From Motilibacter deserti (lineage in GTDB: Bacteria > Actinomycetota > Actinomycetes > Motilibacterales > Motilibacteraceae), in assembly GCF_011250635.1 (NCBI RefSeq), contig NZ_JAANNP010000003.1, forward strand, positions 1 through 64,000: a stretch of 64,000 nt of DNA. The letters are read 5' to 3'. Under the pieces are notes generated by a model that ran no database searches, was not told the origin of the DNA, and saw nothing but the letters and a program-made list of their open reading frames with translations. The position numbers and the translations under genes are program-made. This document shows, in pieces, positions 8,508-16,203 of the stretch (positions are counted from its first letter, which is position 1; every line of letters starts with the position of its first letter).

Positions 8508-8726
8508 CACGAGAGACCCGCAGCAGGAGCTGCGGGACGTTTAGACGGTAGAGCAGGCCCTCAGGCCCCGTCCAGCCCACGCGCCGTGGCGTGGGGCACA
8601 GCCGGACCGCCGCGTACGCGGCCGCAGCGGGAGCCGCGCTATGTCGGGCGGCAGGGGCCTTGCCCACGGGTCCGGTGACGGGCGCGGGACGTTCGCGCGC
8701 GGCGGGGGTGGGGTAACCGTCGCCAC
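8508..8726. other. intergenic stretch between riboswitch and DUF3072 gene
   Basis: With the riboswitch this forms a gap of almost 400 bases between divergent genes. It must hold the promoters of both, but no convincing -35/-10 pair is visible. Open frames crossing it look like shadows of high-GC sequence. Confidence 0.5.
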
Positions 8727-8993
8727 ATGACGGACAGTACGAGCAACGCCCCGAGCGACCAGAACGACGATGCGAGCGGCGGCCCCACGGACGAGACCCT
8801 GCGGCGGTCGACCGAGAAGGACCCGAGCGACTGGGTCACCGGCGGGGAGCCGGCGACCGGAGCCCAGCTGAGCTACCTGGGCACGCTGGCCCGCGAGGCC
8901 GGCGAGGAGGCCCCGCAGGACCCGGAGGAGATCACCAAGGCGGACGCGAGCCGGGAGATCGACCGGCTCCAGGAGGAGGTGGGCCGGTCGTGA
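8727..8993 (+). CDS. DUF3072 family protein
   Basis: An 88-residue hydrophilic protein. The second half matches DUF3072: SDWVTGGEPATGAQLSYL, then LAREAGEE and a Lys/Ala stretch ending in a helical IDRLQEE. The N-terminal 35 residues are rich in Ser, Asp and Gly and look disordered. The function of the family is unknown. Its stop codon overlaps the GTG start of the next small gene in the GTGA arrangement, so both are probably translated from one message. Confidence 0.85.
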   Translation: MTDSTSNAPSDQNDDASGGPTDETLRRSTEKDPSDWVTGGEPATGAQLSYLGTLAREAGEEAPQDPEEITKADASREIDRLQEEVGRS

Positions 8994-9193
8994 GCGCGCC
9001 CGAGCAGAAGCACACCCCGCCCGGGCCCACCGTCCCGTCCGGGGACGAGGGCCTGCGCGAGGACTCGGGGCAGGGCCTGCCGCCGCACGGCGACCTGGCC
9101 GAGCACCTGGTGGCCCGCGGGGAGAGCGCCGGCTCGCCCGAGGGCTCCGGCTCCGTCGACCCGACCGCGGAGCAGGAGACCGGGCACTCTTGA
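8990..9193 (+). CDS. small disordered hypothetical protein
   Basis: A 67-residue Pro/Gly/Glu-rich protein with no recognised domain. Support comes from the 4-base GTGA overlap with the DUF3072 gene and from its hydrophilic composition, which is like other short stress-type proteins of actinomycetes. It converges on the Nudix gene, whose stop is 8 bases away. Confidence 0.5.
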   Translation: MSAPEQKHTPPGPTVPSGDEGLREDSGQGLPPHGDLAEHLVARGESAGSPEGSGSVDPTAEQETGHS

Positions 9194-9201
9194 GCCGGGC
9201 G

Positions 9202-10143
9202 CTAGCGGCCGCCGGGCGTACGCCGCTCCTCGAGCAGGCGGCGCAGCCAGGACGTCCCCACTGCGGGGACGCCCTGGTCGGCGCATCGCCGGCGCAGCTC
9301 GCGGTCGCTGGTGACGACCAGCTGGGCGTCCGGACCGTCCGGACCGTCCGTGGCGGCGGCCCGTCCGGCGGCCACCACGTGCACCACCTCGTCGTCACCC
9401 GCCCCGCGGCGGTGCCCGGGCGTCCGGCTTGCGGCGACGACCCGGACGCCCGCGACCGCAGGGCCCGCGGCCAGGCCCGCGGCCGCGCCCTCCACGACGA
9501 GGACCGTCTCCGGGGCCCACACCTGCAGGGCGGGCAGGCCCAGCTCGGGAGGGAGGGCTGCTCCCGGCACGCGGAGCCCGGCCAGCTCCTCGCGCAGCCG
9601 GGCGGCCGCTGCGCGCCGGTCGCGCCACCAGCCGTCGGGCCGCGAGCCGACGACGTTGGCCCCGTCCACGACGAGGCGCAGGCGCCGCCCGGCGGCCGGG
9701 CGCAGCAGCGGCCAGGCGTCGGCCAGCCCCGGGTGCAGCGGCCGGTCGGCGACCTCGTCGAGGGGCACCCACTCCAGCGCGGCACTCTCACCGTCCACGG
9801 GGGTAGCGGGAAGCCGACGGGCCACGCGCGCGAGCACGGTCGTGTAGGACCAGCCGCCGTGGTCGATCGACAGCTCCCCGGTGACGGCGCCAGGCGGGAC
9901 CTCGACGCCGGCCTCCTCCGCGGTCTCGCGCAGCGCGGCCGCGACAGCGTCCTCGGCCACGTCCCGGGCTCCGCCGGGAATCCCCCAGGTGCCGCCCTCG
10001 TGGCTCCAGGCGGCGCGCAGCTGCAGCAGCGCCGAGCCCTCCGCGACGAGCAGCAGGCCGGCAGCTCCCACCCGGCCCCAGTGCCGGTGCCCCGCCGCGC
10101 ACTGCGTCCAGCCGTCCCCCGTGCCCGTCGCGCCCAGCGTCAC
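9202..10143 (-). CDS. Nudix hydrolase fused to a NYN/PIN-like domain
   Basis: A 313-residue two-domain protein. Residues about 22-150 are a Nudix hydrolase; the box reads GARDVAE...RETAEEAGV and agrees with Gx5Ex7REUxEExGU, so Mg-dependent cleavage of a nucleoside diphosphate derivative is expected. From about residue 155 a second domain starts with LVVDGANVVGSRPDGWWRDR and ends with LVVTSDRELRRRC, which matches the acidic strands of NYN/PIN-like nucleases (YacP-type). The fusion suggests coupling of nucleotide clean-up with RNA processing, but substrates are unknown. The gene is divergent from the acetyltransferase gene, with 53 bases between the starts. Confidence 0.82.
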   Translation of the reverse strand: MTLGATGTGDGWTQCAAGHRHWGRVGAAGLLLVAEGSALLQLRAAWSHEGGTWGIPGGARDVAEDAVAAALRETAEEAGVEVPPGAVTGELSIDHGGWSYTTVLARVARRLPATPVDGESAALEWVPLDEVADRPLHPGLADAWPLLRPAAGRRLRLVVDGANVVGSRPDGWWRDRRAAAARLREELAGLRVPGAALPPELGLPALQVWAPETVLVVEGAAAGLAAGPAVAGVRVVAASRTPGHRRGAGDDEVVHVVAAGRAAATDGPDGPDAQLVVTSDRELRRRCADQGVPAVGTSWLRRLLEERRTPGGR

Positions 10144-10196
10144 GCAGCCGAGGGTAGGCGGAGCTCCCGCGCGGATGGCCCGCGCCGGGGCCGCGG

Positions 10197-10826
10197 GTGA
10201 GCACGCCCCGGGCCGAGGCGACGCAAGTGGACGTCGTCCGCGTGCAGGAGGAGGACTGGCAGCACGTCCGCGCCCTGCGCCTGACGATGCTGGCGGACAC
10301 GCCGCTGGCCTTCACCGAGACGCTCGAGCAGTCGCGGGCGTTCGACGAGCGGGAGTGGCGTCGCCGCGCGCGCCGCGGCTCGGCCGGCAGGGGCGTGGCC
10401 ACGTTCGCCGCCCGCGACGCGGCCGGCCGATGGGTCGGAACGATGGGGGGTGTGATCGAGTCCGCCGGACAGGCCTTGCTGGTCTCGGTCTTCGTCGTCC
10501 CTGAGCACCGCGGCGGGGGTGTCGCCGACCTGCTGCTGGACGAGGTGCTGCGGTGGGCGCACGTCGAGGCCGGGGCGACCCGCATCCGGCTGCTCGTGCA
10601 CGAGGCAAACCCGCGCGCCGCCGCGTTCTACGCCCGGCAGGGGTTCGTCCGGACCGGGCGGACCGAGGCGTACCCGCTCGATCCGACGGCCCGGGAGGTC
10701 GAGATGGCGCGCCCGCTGGGAGCCGGCACGGACCCCTTCACCGGGCCCTCCACACGGCCCTCCGCACGGCCCTCGGCGCGGCCCGCCATGGGCCTGGTGG
10801 GCGATACCCGCCCAAGATACGGATAG
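10197..10826 (+). CDS. GNAT family N-acetyltransferase
   Basis: A 209-residue acetyltransferase of the GNAT fold. The acetyl-CoA binding loop is seen in SVFVVPEHRGGGVADLLLDE, followed by the helix-strand pair with HEANPRAAAFYARQGFVRTGR, the standard end of the fold. The last 35 residues are a Pro/Ser/Arg repeat (TRPSARPSARP) that is probably unstructured and comes from a short direct DNA repeat. The acceptor substrate cannot be told. The start is a GTG at 10197 without a strong ribosome binding site. Confidence 0.87.
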   Translation: MSTPRAEATQVDVVRVQEEDWQHVRALRLTMLADTPLAFTETLEQSRAFDEREWRRRARRGSAGRGVATFAARDAAGRWVGTMGGVIESAGQALLVSVFVVPEHRGGGVADLLLDEVLRWAHVEAGATRIRLLVHEANPRAAAFYARQGFVRTGRTEAYPLDPTAREVEMARPLGAGTDPFTGPSTRPSARPSARPAMGLVGDTRPRYG

Positions 10827-10891
10827 CGTTCGCTCGCAACCCGCGCGAGGACGGGCACGCACGAGCACAGCGAGACGCAGGAGAGGCCGCG

Positions 10892-11302
10892 ATGACGATC
10901 GTCGTGGGCTACGTGCCCAAGCCCGAAGGGCGTGCTGCGCTGCGCCGTGCCGCCGAGGAGGCGCGCCTTCGCGGCGAGCGCCTCGTGGTGGTCAGCTCGC
11001 TGCGGGCGGTGCGCGACACCGGAGCCGACGCGGACAACCAGTACGAGCAGGAGCTGCTGACCGTGCGCGACGCGCTCGAAGCGGCCGGCATCGAGCACGA
11101 GGTGCGCCAGCTCGTCCGCGGCCAGGAGCCGTCCGAGGACCTCATCGCGATCGCCGAGGAGGTGCATGCCGACGTGATCGTGATCGGGCTGCGCCGGCGG
11201 TCGCCGGTAGGCAAGCTGATCCTCGGCAGCAACGCGCAGCGGATCCTGCTCGACGCGCCGTGTCCGGTGCTCGCGGTCAAGGCCGACGAGGACGACCGCT
11301 GA
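10892..11302 (+). CDS. universal stress protein (UspA family)
   Basis: A single-domain 136-residue UspA protein. It begins with the strand TIVVGYVP and ends with the nucleotide-binding signature GLRRRSPVGKLILGSNAQRIL and CPVLAVK, so ATP binding is likely. An ATG at 10892 after AGGAGAGG sets the start. The gene follows the acetyltransferase by 65 bases and ends at the hairpin at 11351, so it may be a single or two-gene unit. A role in stress tolerance is inferred from the family. Confidence 0.9.
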   Translation: MTIVVGYVPKPEGRAALRRAAEEARLRGERLVVVSSLRAVRDTGADADNQYEQELLTVRDALEAAGIEHEVRQLVRGQEPSEDLIAIAEEVHADVIVIGLRRRSPVGKLILGSNAQRILLDAPCPVLAVKADEDDR

Positions 11303-11350
11303 CGCCCGTTCTTCCGGGGGACTGATTCCGCCGATCGCCGTACCGTGACG

Positions 11351-11374
11351 GCCGCTCACGTTAGCGTGAGCGGC
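11351..11374 (+). terminator. hairpin terminator after the UspA gene
   Basis: GCCGCTCACG and CGTGAGCGGC form a 10-bp perfect stem around TTAG, 48 bases past the UspA stop and before the next gene. No T-run follows. Confidence 0.65.
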
Positions 11375-11444
11375 AGCGGGGGCCGATGAGCGCTCGCGGA
11401 CGACGACCCCGTTCCTCGGGGCGCGCGGGCGAGAGGGAGGCGGC

Positions 11445-13118
11445 GTGGCGCCGGGGGACGAGGCGGCCGGCACCAGCGAGGCGCTGGCGCCTGCCGACGC
11501 GGCGCTGCTCGAGATGCTCGTTCAGGAGGCGCCGCTCGGGTTCGCCTTCTACGACGCCGAGCTGCGCTACCGCGGCATCAACCGCGTGCTGGCCGCGGTC
11601 AACGGCCTGCCGGTCGAGGACCACCTGGGCCACCGGCCCGCCGAGATCCTCGGGAAGCTCGGCCTCGCCGTCGAGCAGATGCTGCACCGGGTGATGGAGA
11701 CCGGCGCCCCGGTCTACGACGACGACTTCGTCGGGACCGGGCCGGACGGGAGCGTCACCCGCTGGCAGTCCCAGTGGTTCCCGGCCCGAGACGAAAGCGG
11801 CCGCATCCTCGGCGTCGCCGTGTTCGTCGCCGACGTCACGCAGCGCCGGGAGACCGAGGACGCGCTGCTCACGGCGTACCAGCGGGCCGAGCGGCTGCTC
11901 GCGGTCACGACCCGGCTGGCCACCGCGCTCACGCTCGCCGAGGTCACCGCCGTCATCGCCGACGCGGCGCGCTCGCTCGGCGCGGTCGTGGCCGGGCTGG
12001 CGCTGCTCGACGGCGACGACGTCGTCTACCAGCCGGGGTCGGGGCTCGTCGCCGGACCGGCGCCCGACGCGGCCGGGGCGCTGCGCCTGCCGCTGGGCAC
12101 CCCGGTGCCCACGGCCGTCGCCGTCCGCACCGGCCGCCCGGTCTACGTCGCGTCGACCGCCGAGCTGGTGGACCTCGGCACGGACCCAGCGTGGATCAGC
12201 CACCAGCTGGAGTCGACCGCGGAGCGCTCCTGGGCCGCCGTGCCGCTGCTGACCGCGCGCGGCACGCTGGGCGCGCTGCGCGTCGCGTTCTCCGAGCCCC
12301 ACGCGCTCGCCCCCGAGGAGCGGGTCTTCCTCGAGGCGGTCGCGACCCAGTGCGCGGTCGCGGTCGAGCGCGCCCTGCTCTACGAGAACGAGCACAGGAC
12401 GGCCGAGGCGCTGCAGGCGAGCCTGCTGCCGGACCGGCTGCCGGCCGTCGCCGGTGCACAGCTCGCGGCGCGCTACCTGCCGGCGTCGCGGGCCGCGGCC
12501 CGCGGCCGGGAGGCGACCGCCGTCGGGGGTGACTGGTACGACGCTTTCCCGCTGCCCGACGGGCGGCTGGCCGTGACGCTCGGCGACGTGATGGGCAAGG
12601 GGGTCAACGCCGCCGCGGGGATGGGCCGCGTGCGGGCGGCCCTGCGTGCGCTGGCCTTCACCGACCCCTCGCCGACGGCCGTGCTGTCCGGCCTGGACCG
12701 GGTCTTCTCCGCCACCGAGGGGCTCGAGCAGATCGTGACGCTCGTCTACGGCGTGCTCGACCCGGCCACCCGTACGCTCACCGCCACCGCCGCAGGCCAC
12801 CCCCCGGTCGTGGTCGTGCCCGCCGAAGGCCCCGCCCGGCTGCTCGCGGTCGTGGAGCTCGCGACGCCGCTCGGGGTCCCCGAGCCGCGCTCGGAGCGGA
12901 GCCTCGAGCTCGCGCCGGGCGACACCGTCCTGGCGTTCAGCGACGGGCTCGTCGAGACCCGCGAGGCCGGGATCGCCGCGGGCCTGGAGACGCTGGCCGC
13001 CGGCCTGGCCGACTGCGGGGGCCTCGGGCTCGAGGCCTTGCTCGACCGCGCCATCGCCATCGGGGCGAGCGTGGGCGAGCGCTGGGACGACGTCACGCTG
13101 CTCGCCCTGCGGGTGTGA
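11445..13118 (+). CDS. PAS-GAF-PP2C (SpoIIE-type) serine phosphatase
   Basis: A 557-residue soluble phosphatase. A PAS domain (about 20-140; PLGFAFYDAELRYRGIN, ending VFVADVTQRRETE) is followed by a GAF domain (about 150-310) and a SpoIIE/PP2C catalytic domain. The metal-binding motifs are intact: VGGDWYDAF, LGDVMGKG, FSDGLVE and WDDVTLL. Such proteins dephosphorylate anti-anti-sigma factors and thereby free sigma factors; the sensory ligand is unknown. GGGAGG five bases before the GTG at 11445 fixes the start. It stands between UspA and the principal sigma factor, and the RsbW-like protein at 2388 is a possible member of the same switch. Confidence 0.9.
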   Translation: MAPGDEAAGTSEALAPADAALLEMLVQEAPLGFAFYDAELRYRGINRVLAAVNGLPVEDHLGHRPAEILGKLGLAVEQMLHRVMETGAPVYDDDFVGTGPDGSVTRWQSQWFPARDESGRILGVAVFVADVTQRRETEDALLTAYQRAERLLAVTTRLATALTLAEVTAVIADAARSLGAVVAGLALLDGDDVVYQPGSGLVAGPAPDAAGALRLPLGTPVPTAVAVRTGRPVYVASTAELVDLGTDPAWISHQLESTAERSWAAVPLLTARGTLGALRVAFSEPHALAPEERVFLEAVATQCAVAVERALLYENEHRTAEALQASLLPDRLPAVAGAQLAARYLPASRAAARGREATAVGGDWYDAFPLPDGRLAVTLGDVMGKGVNAAAGMGRVRAALRALAFTDPSPTAVLSGLDRVFSATEGLEQIVTLVYGVLDPATRTLTATAAGHPPVVVVPAEGPARLLAVVELATPLGVPEPRSERSLELAPGDTVLAFSDGLVETREAGIAAGLETLAAGLADCGGLGLEALLDRAIAIGASVGERWDDVTLLALRV

Positions 13119-13409
13119 CCGAGCCCACGAAGCGCCACCCGGCCGGCCGGGACGACACCGTGTGACCGCCCGTGACGGGCGCGCCGCAGCGACCGGCGAT
13201 CGGCGCTGCTGGCGTGGCAGAATGGTGCGGTTGCTGCCCTGAGGAGTTCGAGGGTGGCGACGAGAAGGATGCTGGAAGGCCACGCTTCTCGCGAGCGGCG
13301 CCGTCCGGCAGCAAGAGCCGCCATCGCCGGAAGGGAACGTCGCGACAGACGTGCCCGGAGCCCGGTCCTGCCCGTCCTGCACGGTCGCCCGTCCAGCGAG
13401 AGGTTGTAC

Positions 13410-14957
13410 GTGTCGTCGGTCACCCCCCGCCCGCTTCCGCCCGAGTTCGCCGTCCCCGAGGTGCAGGAGCTCCTCACGACCGGCAGGTCAACCGGTTCGG
13501 TCACCGCAGCTCAGGTGCGCGAAGCGTGTGACGGCCGCATAGCGGTCGCGCGTGTCAAGGCCGTGCTCCGTGCGCTGGCCGAGGAGGGCGTGACGGTTGC
13601 GCTGGACGCGCCGGCGCCCGCGCCGCGCCGGGCCGTGGCCGCGACGACCGCCCGCCGCGCCACCGCGACCTCCTCCGTCGAGGCCGCCCCCGCCAAGAAG
13701 GCCGCGCCGCGCAAGGCCGCGGCCAAGAAGGCCGCCCCCGCAGGCAAGGCCGCGACCGGGCTGGTGGACGCCTCGGGCCCGGGCGACGACGCGGTCGAGC
13801 CCGACGACGTCGCGCTCGACGACCTGGCCGAGCCCGGTGGCCCCGGCGACCTCGTGGACGGTGTCGACACTGTCGACGGCACGGACGTGGTCGACGGAGC
13901 GCCGGACGCGCCCGAGGGCGCGGAGGCGCCGGAGGGGGAGGCGCCCGCTGCAGCGCCGGCGGCGGCCAGCGAGGACGGGGAGACCGAGGAGTTCGTCCTC
14001 TCCGACGACGACGCCGACGAGCCGGCCCAGCAGGTCGCGACCGCCGGCGCGACGGCCGACCCGGTCAAGGACTACCTCAAGCAGATCGGCAAGGTCGCCC
14101 TCCTCAACGCCGAGCAGGAGGTCGAGCTCGCCAAGCGGATCGAGGCCGGCCTCTTCGCCGAGGAGAAGCTCGGGTCGGGGGAGAAGCTCGCCCCCAAGCT
14201 CAAGCGGGAGCTCGACTGGATCGCCGAGGACGGCCGGCGCGCCAAGAACCACCTGCTCGAGGCCAACCTCCGCCTGGTCGTCTCGCTGGCCAAGCGTTAC
14301 ACCGGGCGCGGAATGCTCTTCCTGGACCTGATCCAGGAGGGCAACCTCGGCCTCATCCGTGCGGTCGAGAAGTTCGACTACACCAAGGGCTACAAGTTCT
14401 CCACCTACGCCACGTGGTGGATCCGGCAGGCGATCACCCGCGCCATGGCCGACCAGGCGCGGACGATCCGCATCCCGGTCCACATGGTGGAGGTCATCAA
14501 CAAGCTCGCCCGCGTGCAGCGCCAGATGCTCCAGGACCTGGGCCGCGAGCCCACGCCGGAGGAGCTGGCCAAGGAGCTCGACATGACCCCGGAGAAGGTC
14601 GTCGAGGTCCAGAAGTACGGCCGCGAGCCCATCTCGCTGCACACCCCGCTCGGCGAGGACGGCGACAGCGAGTTCGGCGACCTCATCGAGGACTCCGAGG
14701 CCGTCGTCCCGGCCGAGGCGGTGTCGTTCACGCTCCTGCAGGAGCAGCTGCACTCTGTCCTCGACACGCTCTCCGAGCGCGAGGCGGGCGTGGTGTCCAT
14801 GCGCTTCGGGCTCACTGACGGCCAGCCCAAGACGCTCGACGAGATCGGCAAGGTCTACGGCGTGACGCGCGAGCGCATCCGCCAGATCGAGTCCAAGACG
14901 ATGAGCAAGCTGCGCCACCCGTCGCGCTCGCAGGTGCTGCGCGACTACCTGGACTGA
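13410..14957 (+). CDS. rpoD: principal RNA polymerase sigma factor (HrdB/SigA)
   Basis: The housekeeping sigma-70 factor, 515 residues. A structured N-terminal region like that of HrdB (PLPPEF...[13 protein letters not shown]) is followed by a Lys/Ala-rich linker ([15 protein letters not shown]) and an acidic stretch. Then come region 1.2 ([14 protein letters not shown]), region 2 ([32 protein letters not shown]), region 3 and region 4 ([21 protein letters not shown]). The GTG at 13410 follows GAGAGG and gives the N-terminus and length of Streptomyces HrdB; an in-frame GTG at 13254 with its own GAGGAG would add 52 Arg-rich residues. The 290 bases upstream hold its promoter, which is not clearly readable. 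A hairpin follows the stop. Confidence 0.95.
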   Translation: MSSVTPRPLPPEFAVPEVQELLTTGRSTGSVTAAQVREACDGRIAVARVKAVLRALAEEGVTVALDAPAPAPRRAVAATTARRATATSSVEAAPAKKAAPRKAAAKKAAPAGKAATGLVDASGPGDDAVEPDDVALDDLAEPGGPGDLVDGVDTVDGTDVVDGAPDAPEGAEAPEGEAPAAAPAAASEDGETEEFVLSDDDADEPAQQVATAGATADPVKDYLKQIGKVALLNAEQEVELAKRIEAGLFAEEKLGSGEKLAPKLKRELDWIAEDGRRAKNHLLEANLRLVVSLAKRYTGRGMLFLDLIQEGNLGLIRAVEKFDYTKGYKFSTYATWWIRQAITRAMADQARTIRIPVHMVEVINKLARVQRQMLQDLGREPTPEELAKELDMTPEKVVEVQKYGREPISLHTPLGEDGDSEFGDLIEDSEAVVPAEAVSFTLLQEQLHSVLDTLSEREAGVVSMRFGLTDGQPKTLDEIGKVYGVTRERIRQIESKTMSKLRHPSRSQVLRDYLD

Positions 14958-14974
14958 CAGCTCCAGCTACGCCC

Positions 14975-15003
14975 GGCCCCCGTCCTGCCCGCAGGACGGG
15001 GCC
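14975..15003 (+). terminator. hairpin terminator after rpoD
   Basis: CCCCGTCCTG pairs with CAGGACGGGG and the pairing extends to GGCC with one bulged C. It begins 18 bases past the sigma factor stop. Confidence 0.7.
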
Positions 15004-15060
15004 GTGTCGTTGCCAGGGCCGGGTGCTGCGGCAGCCGGGGGCAGCCGCGCGGCCGGCGGC

Positions 15061-15399
15061 TCAGCTGCGCGGCCGGCGGGCGTACGCCGCGCACTGCTCG
15101 ATCATGGCGCGCACCCCGGCGTAGGGGTCCGGGCCGGGGCGCGCGGGCTTCTCACGCACGTCGGCGAGCGCCGGGCGGCAGGCCAGGCAGCGGTCGAACA
15201 CGTCGAGCGCGACGTCGTCGCCGTGGGCCTCGCAGCGGCCGGTGCGCTCGGTACGCCGGGCCGCACGCGCGTGGTCGCGTGCCTGCTCCTGCGGGGTGGG
15301 GCAGAGCCGGCACGCCGGGCGCGGGCGCTCGCCCGGGTGCTCCGGGCAGGACTGGGCCCCGTGCAGGGTCGGGACCTCGTCGCGCCAGCTACCGCTCAC
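15061..15399 (-). CDS. small cysteine-containing hypothetical protein
   Basis: A 112-residue protein with six to seven Cys/His positions arranged as possible metal sites (CPEHPG, ACRLC, CEAHGD, RCLAC). No family is recognised. Its GTG start overlaps the last 11 bases of the preceding gene, so the two are probably co-translated. A small zinc-binding protein is the most likely reading. Confidence 0.6.
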   Translation of the reverse strand: MSGSWRDEVPTLHGAQSCPEHPGERPRPACRLCPTPQEQARDHARAARRTERTGRCEAHGDDVALDVFDRCLACRPALADVREKPARPGPDPYAGVRAMIEQCAAYARRPRS

Positions 15400-15961
15400 G
15401 GCTCGCCTCCTCCTCGGCCGTCCCGGCCTCCAGCGTGTCGAACAGGTCCTGGGGGAACGCCACCGGCTGCGGCCCCGCGGCCGGCCGGCGGCCGGCCGGG
15501 GATCGCTCCTCGAGCAGCAGCTCCTGCCACTGGGCCAGCCGCCGGCGCCACGCCGCGCGGGCGGCCGACAGCTCGCCCGGCGCCCGGCTGCGGGCTCGGG
15601 CGTAGTCGTGCAGCGCCTCGCGCAGCGCGGCTCGCGCGGCCGCGAGGTCGGTGGGCACGGGGAGGGCGGGAAGGACGTCCGCGCCCGGTGGCGGGACCGG
15701 GCCGGCCCAGGTGCGCGCGGCGTGCAGCTCGTCGCGCAGCGCCTCCTGGCGCACCAGCAGGTCGGCCCACTCGCGCAGCGCGTCCGCGAAGTAGAGGTGG
15801 GCCTCGGTTCCCGCCCGCCCGGTGCGCCGCGCGCCCTCGTGCCCGGTGCCCCGCACGGACTCGAGCCGCCGGCCGGAGAGCACGACCGCGCGGTGCGCCC
15901 GCGCGACCTCGGTCTCGATGCCCAGCAGATCGACCTCGCGCGGCTCCTGCGACAGCGTCAT
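15389..15961 (-). CDS. helical hypothetical protein
   Basis: A 190-residue protein, mostly Ala/Arg/Leu-rich helix (for example ALREWADLLVRQEALRDEL and LREALHDYARAR), with no recognised domain, signal peptide or membrane segment. The ATG at 15961 gives MTLSQEPREVDLLG; the frame is open further upstream but that extension has no protein-like character. The 242 bases to the phosphoketolase start contain the divergent promoters. Confidence 0.6.
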   Translation of the reverse strand: MTLSQEPREVDLLGIETEVARAHRAVVLSGRRLESVRGTGHEGARRTGRAGTEAHLYFADALREWADLLVRQEALRDELHAARTWAGPVPPPGADVLPALPVPTDLAAARAALREALHDYARARSRAPGELSAARAAWRRRLAQWQELLLEERSPAGRRPAAGPQPVAFPQDLFDTLEAGTAEEEASRER

Positions 15962-16203
15962 GCAGCCTCCCGTCGGGGCGCCGAGCCTACCCCGGCTGCG
16001 GCCACGCGCCGGCCGCCAGGAGGCCGTGCACGGCCCCACGTGCGGGGAGTTGGTCGCTTGCGCGCATGACGAAGGTCCCTGGGCGGCCGACGCCGACGCT
16101 GCGACGCTGGCGGTGATCGACAGGGCTCGGCGTGATCCGTCATGGTTTGTGCAGGACACCCGACGGCTCCGCCAGCCCACTCACCCGAAGGGAAGGACCG
16201 CAC

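Noticed and set aside
13210-13262. tRNA-like elements (TGGCAGAATGGT followed by GTTCGAGGGT)
   Set aside because: The stretches resemble D and T loops, but neither the acceptor stem nor the T stem can be paired, so this is coincidence in the leader of the sigma factor gene.
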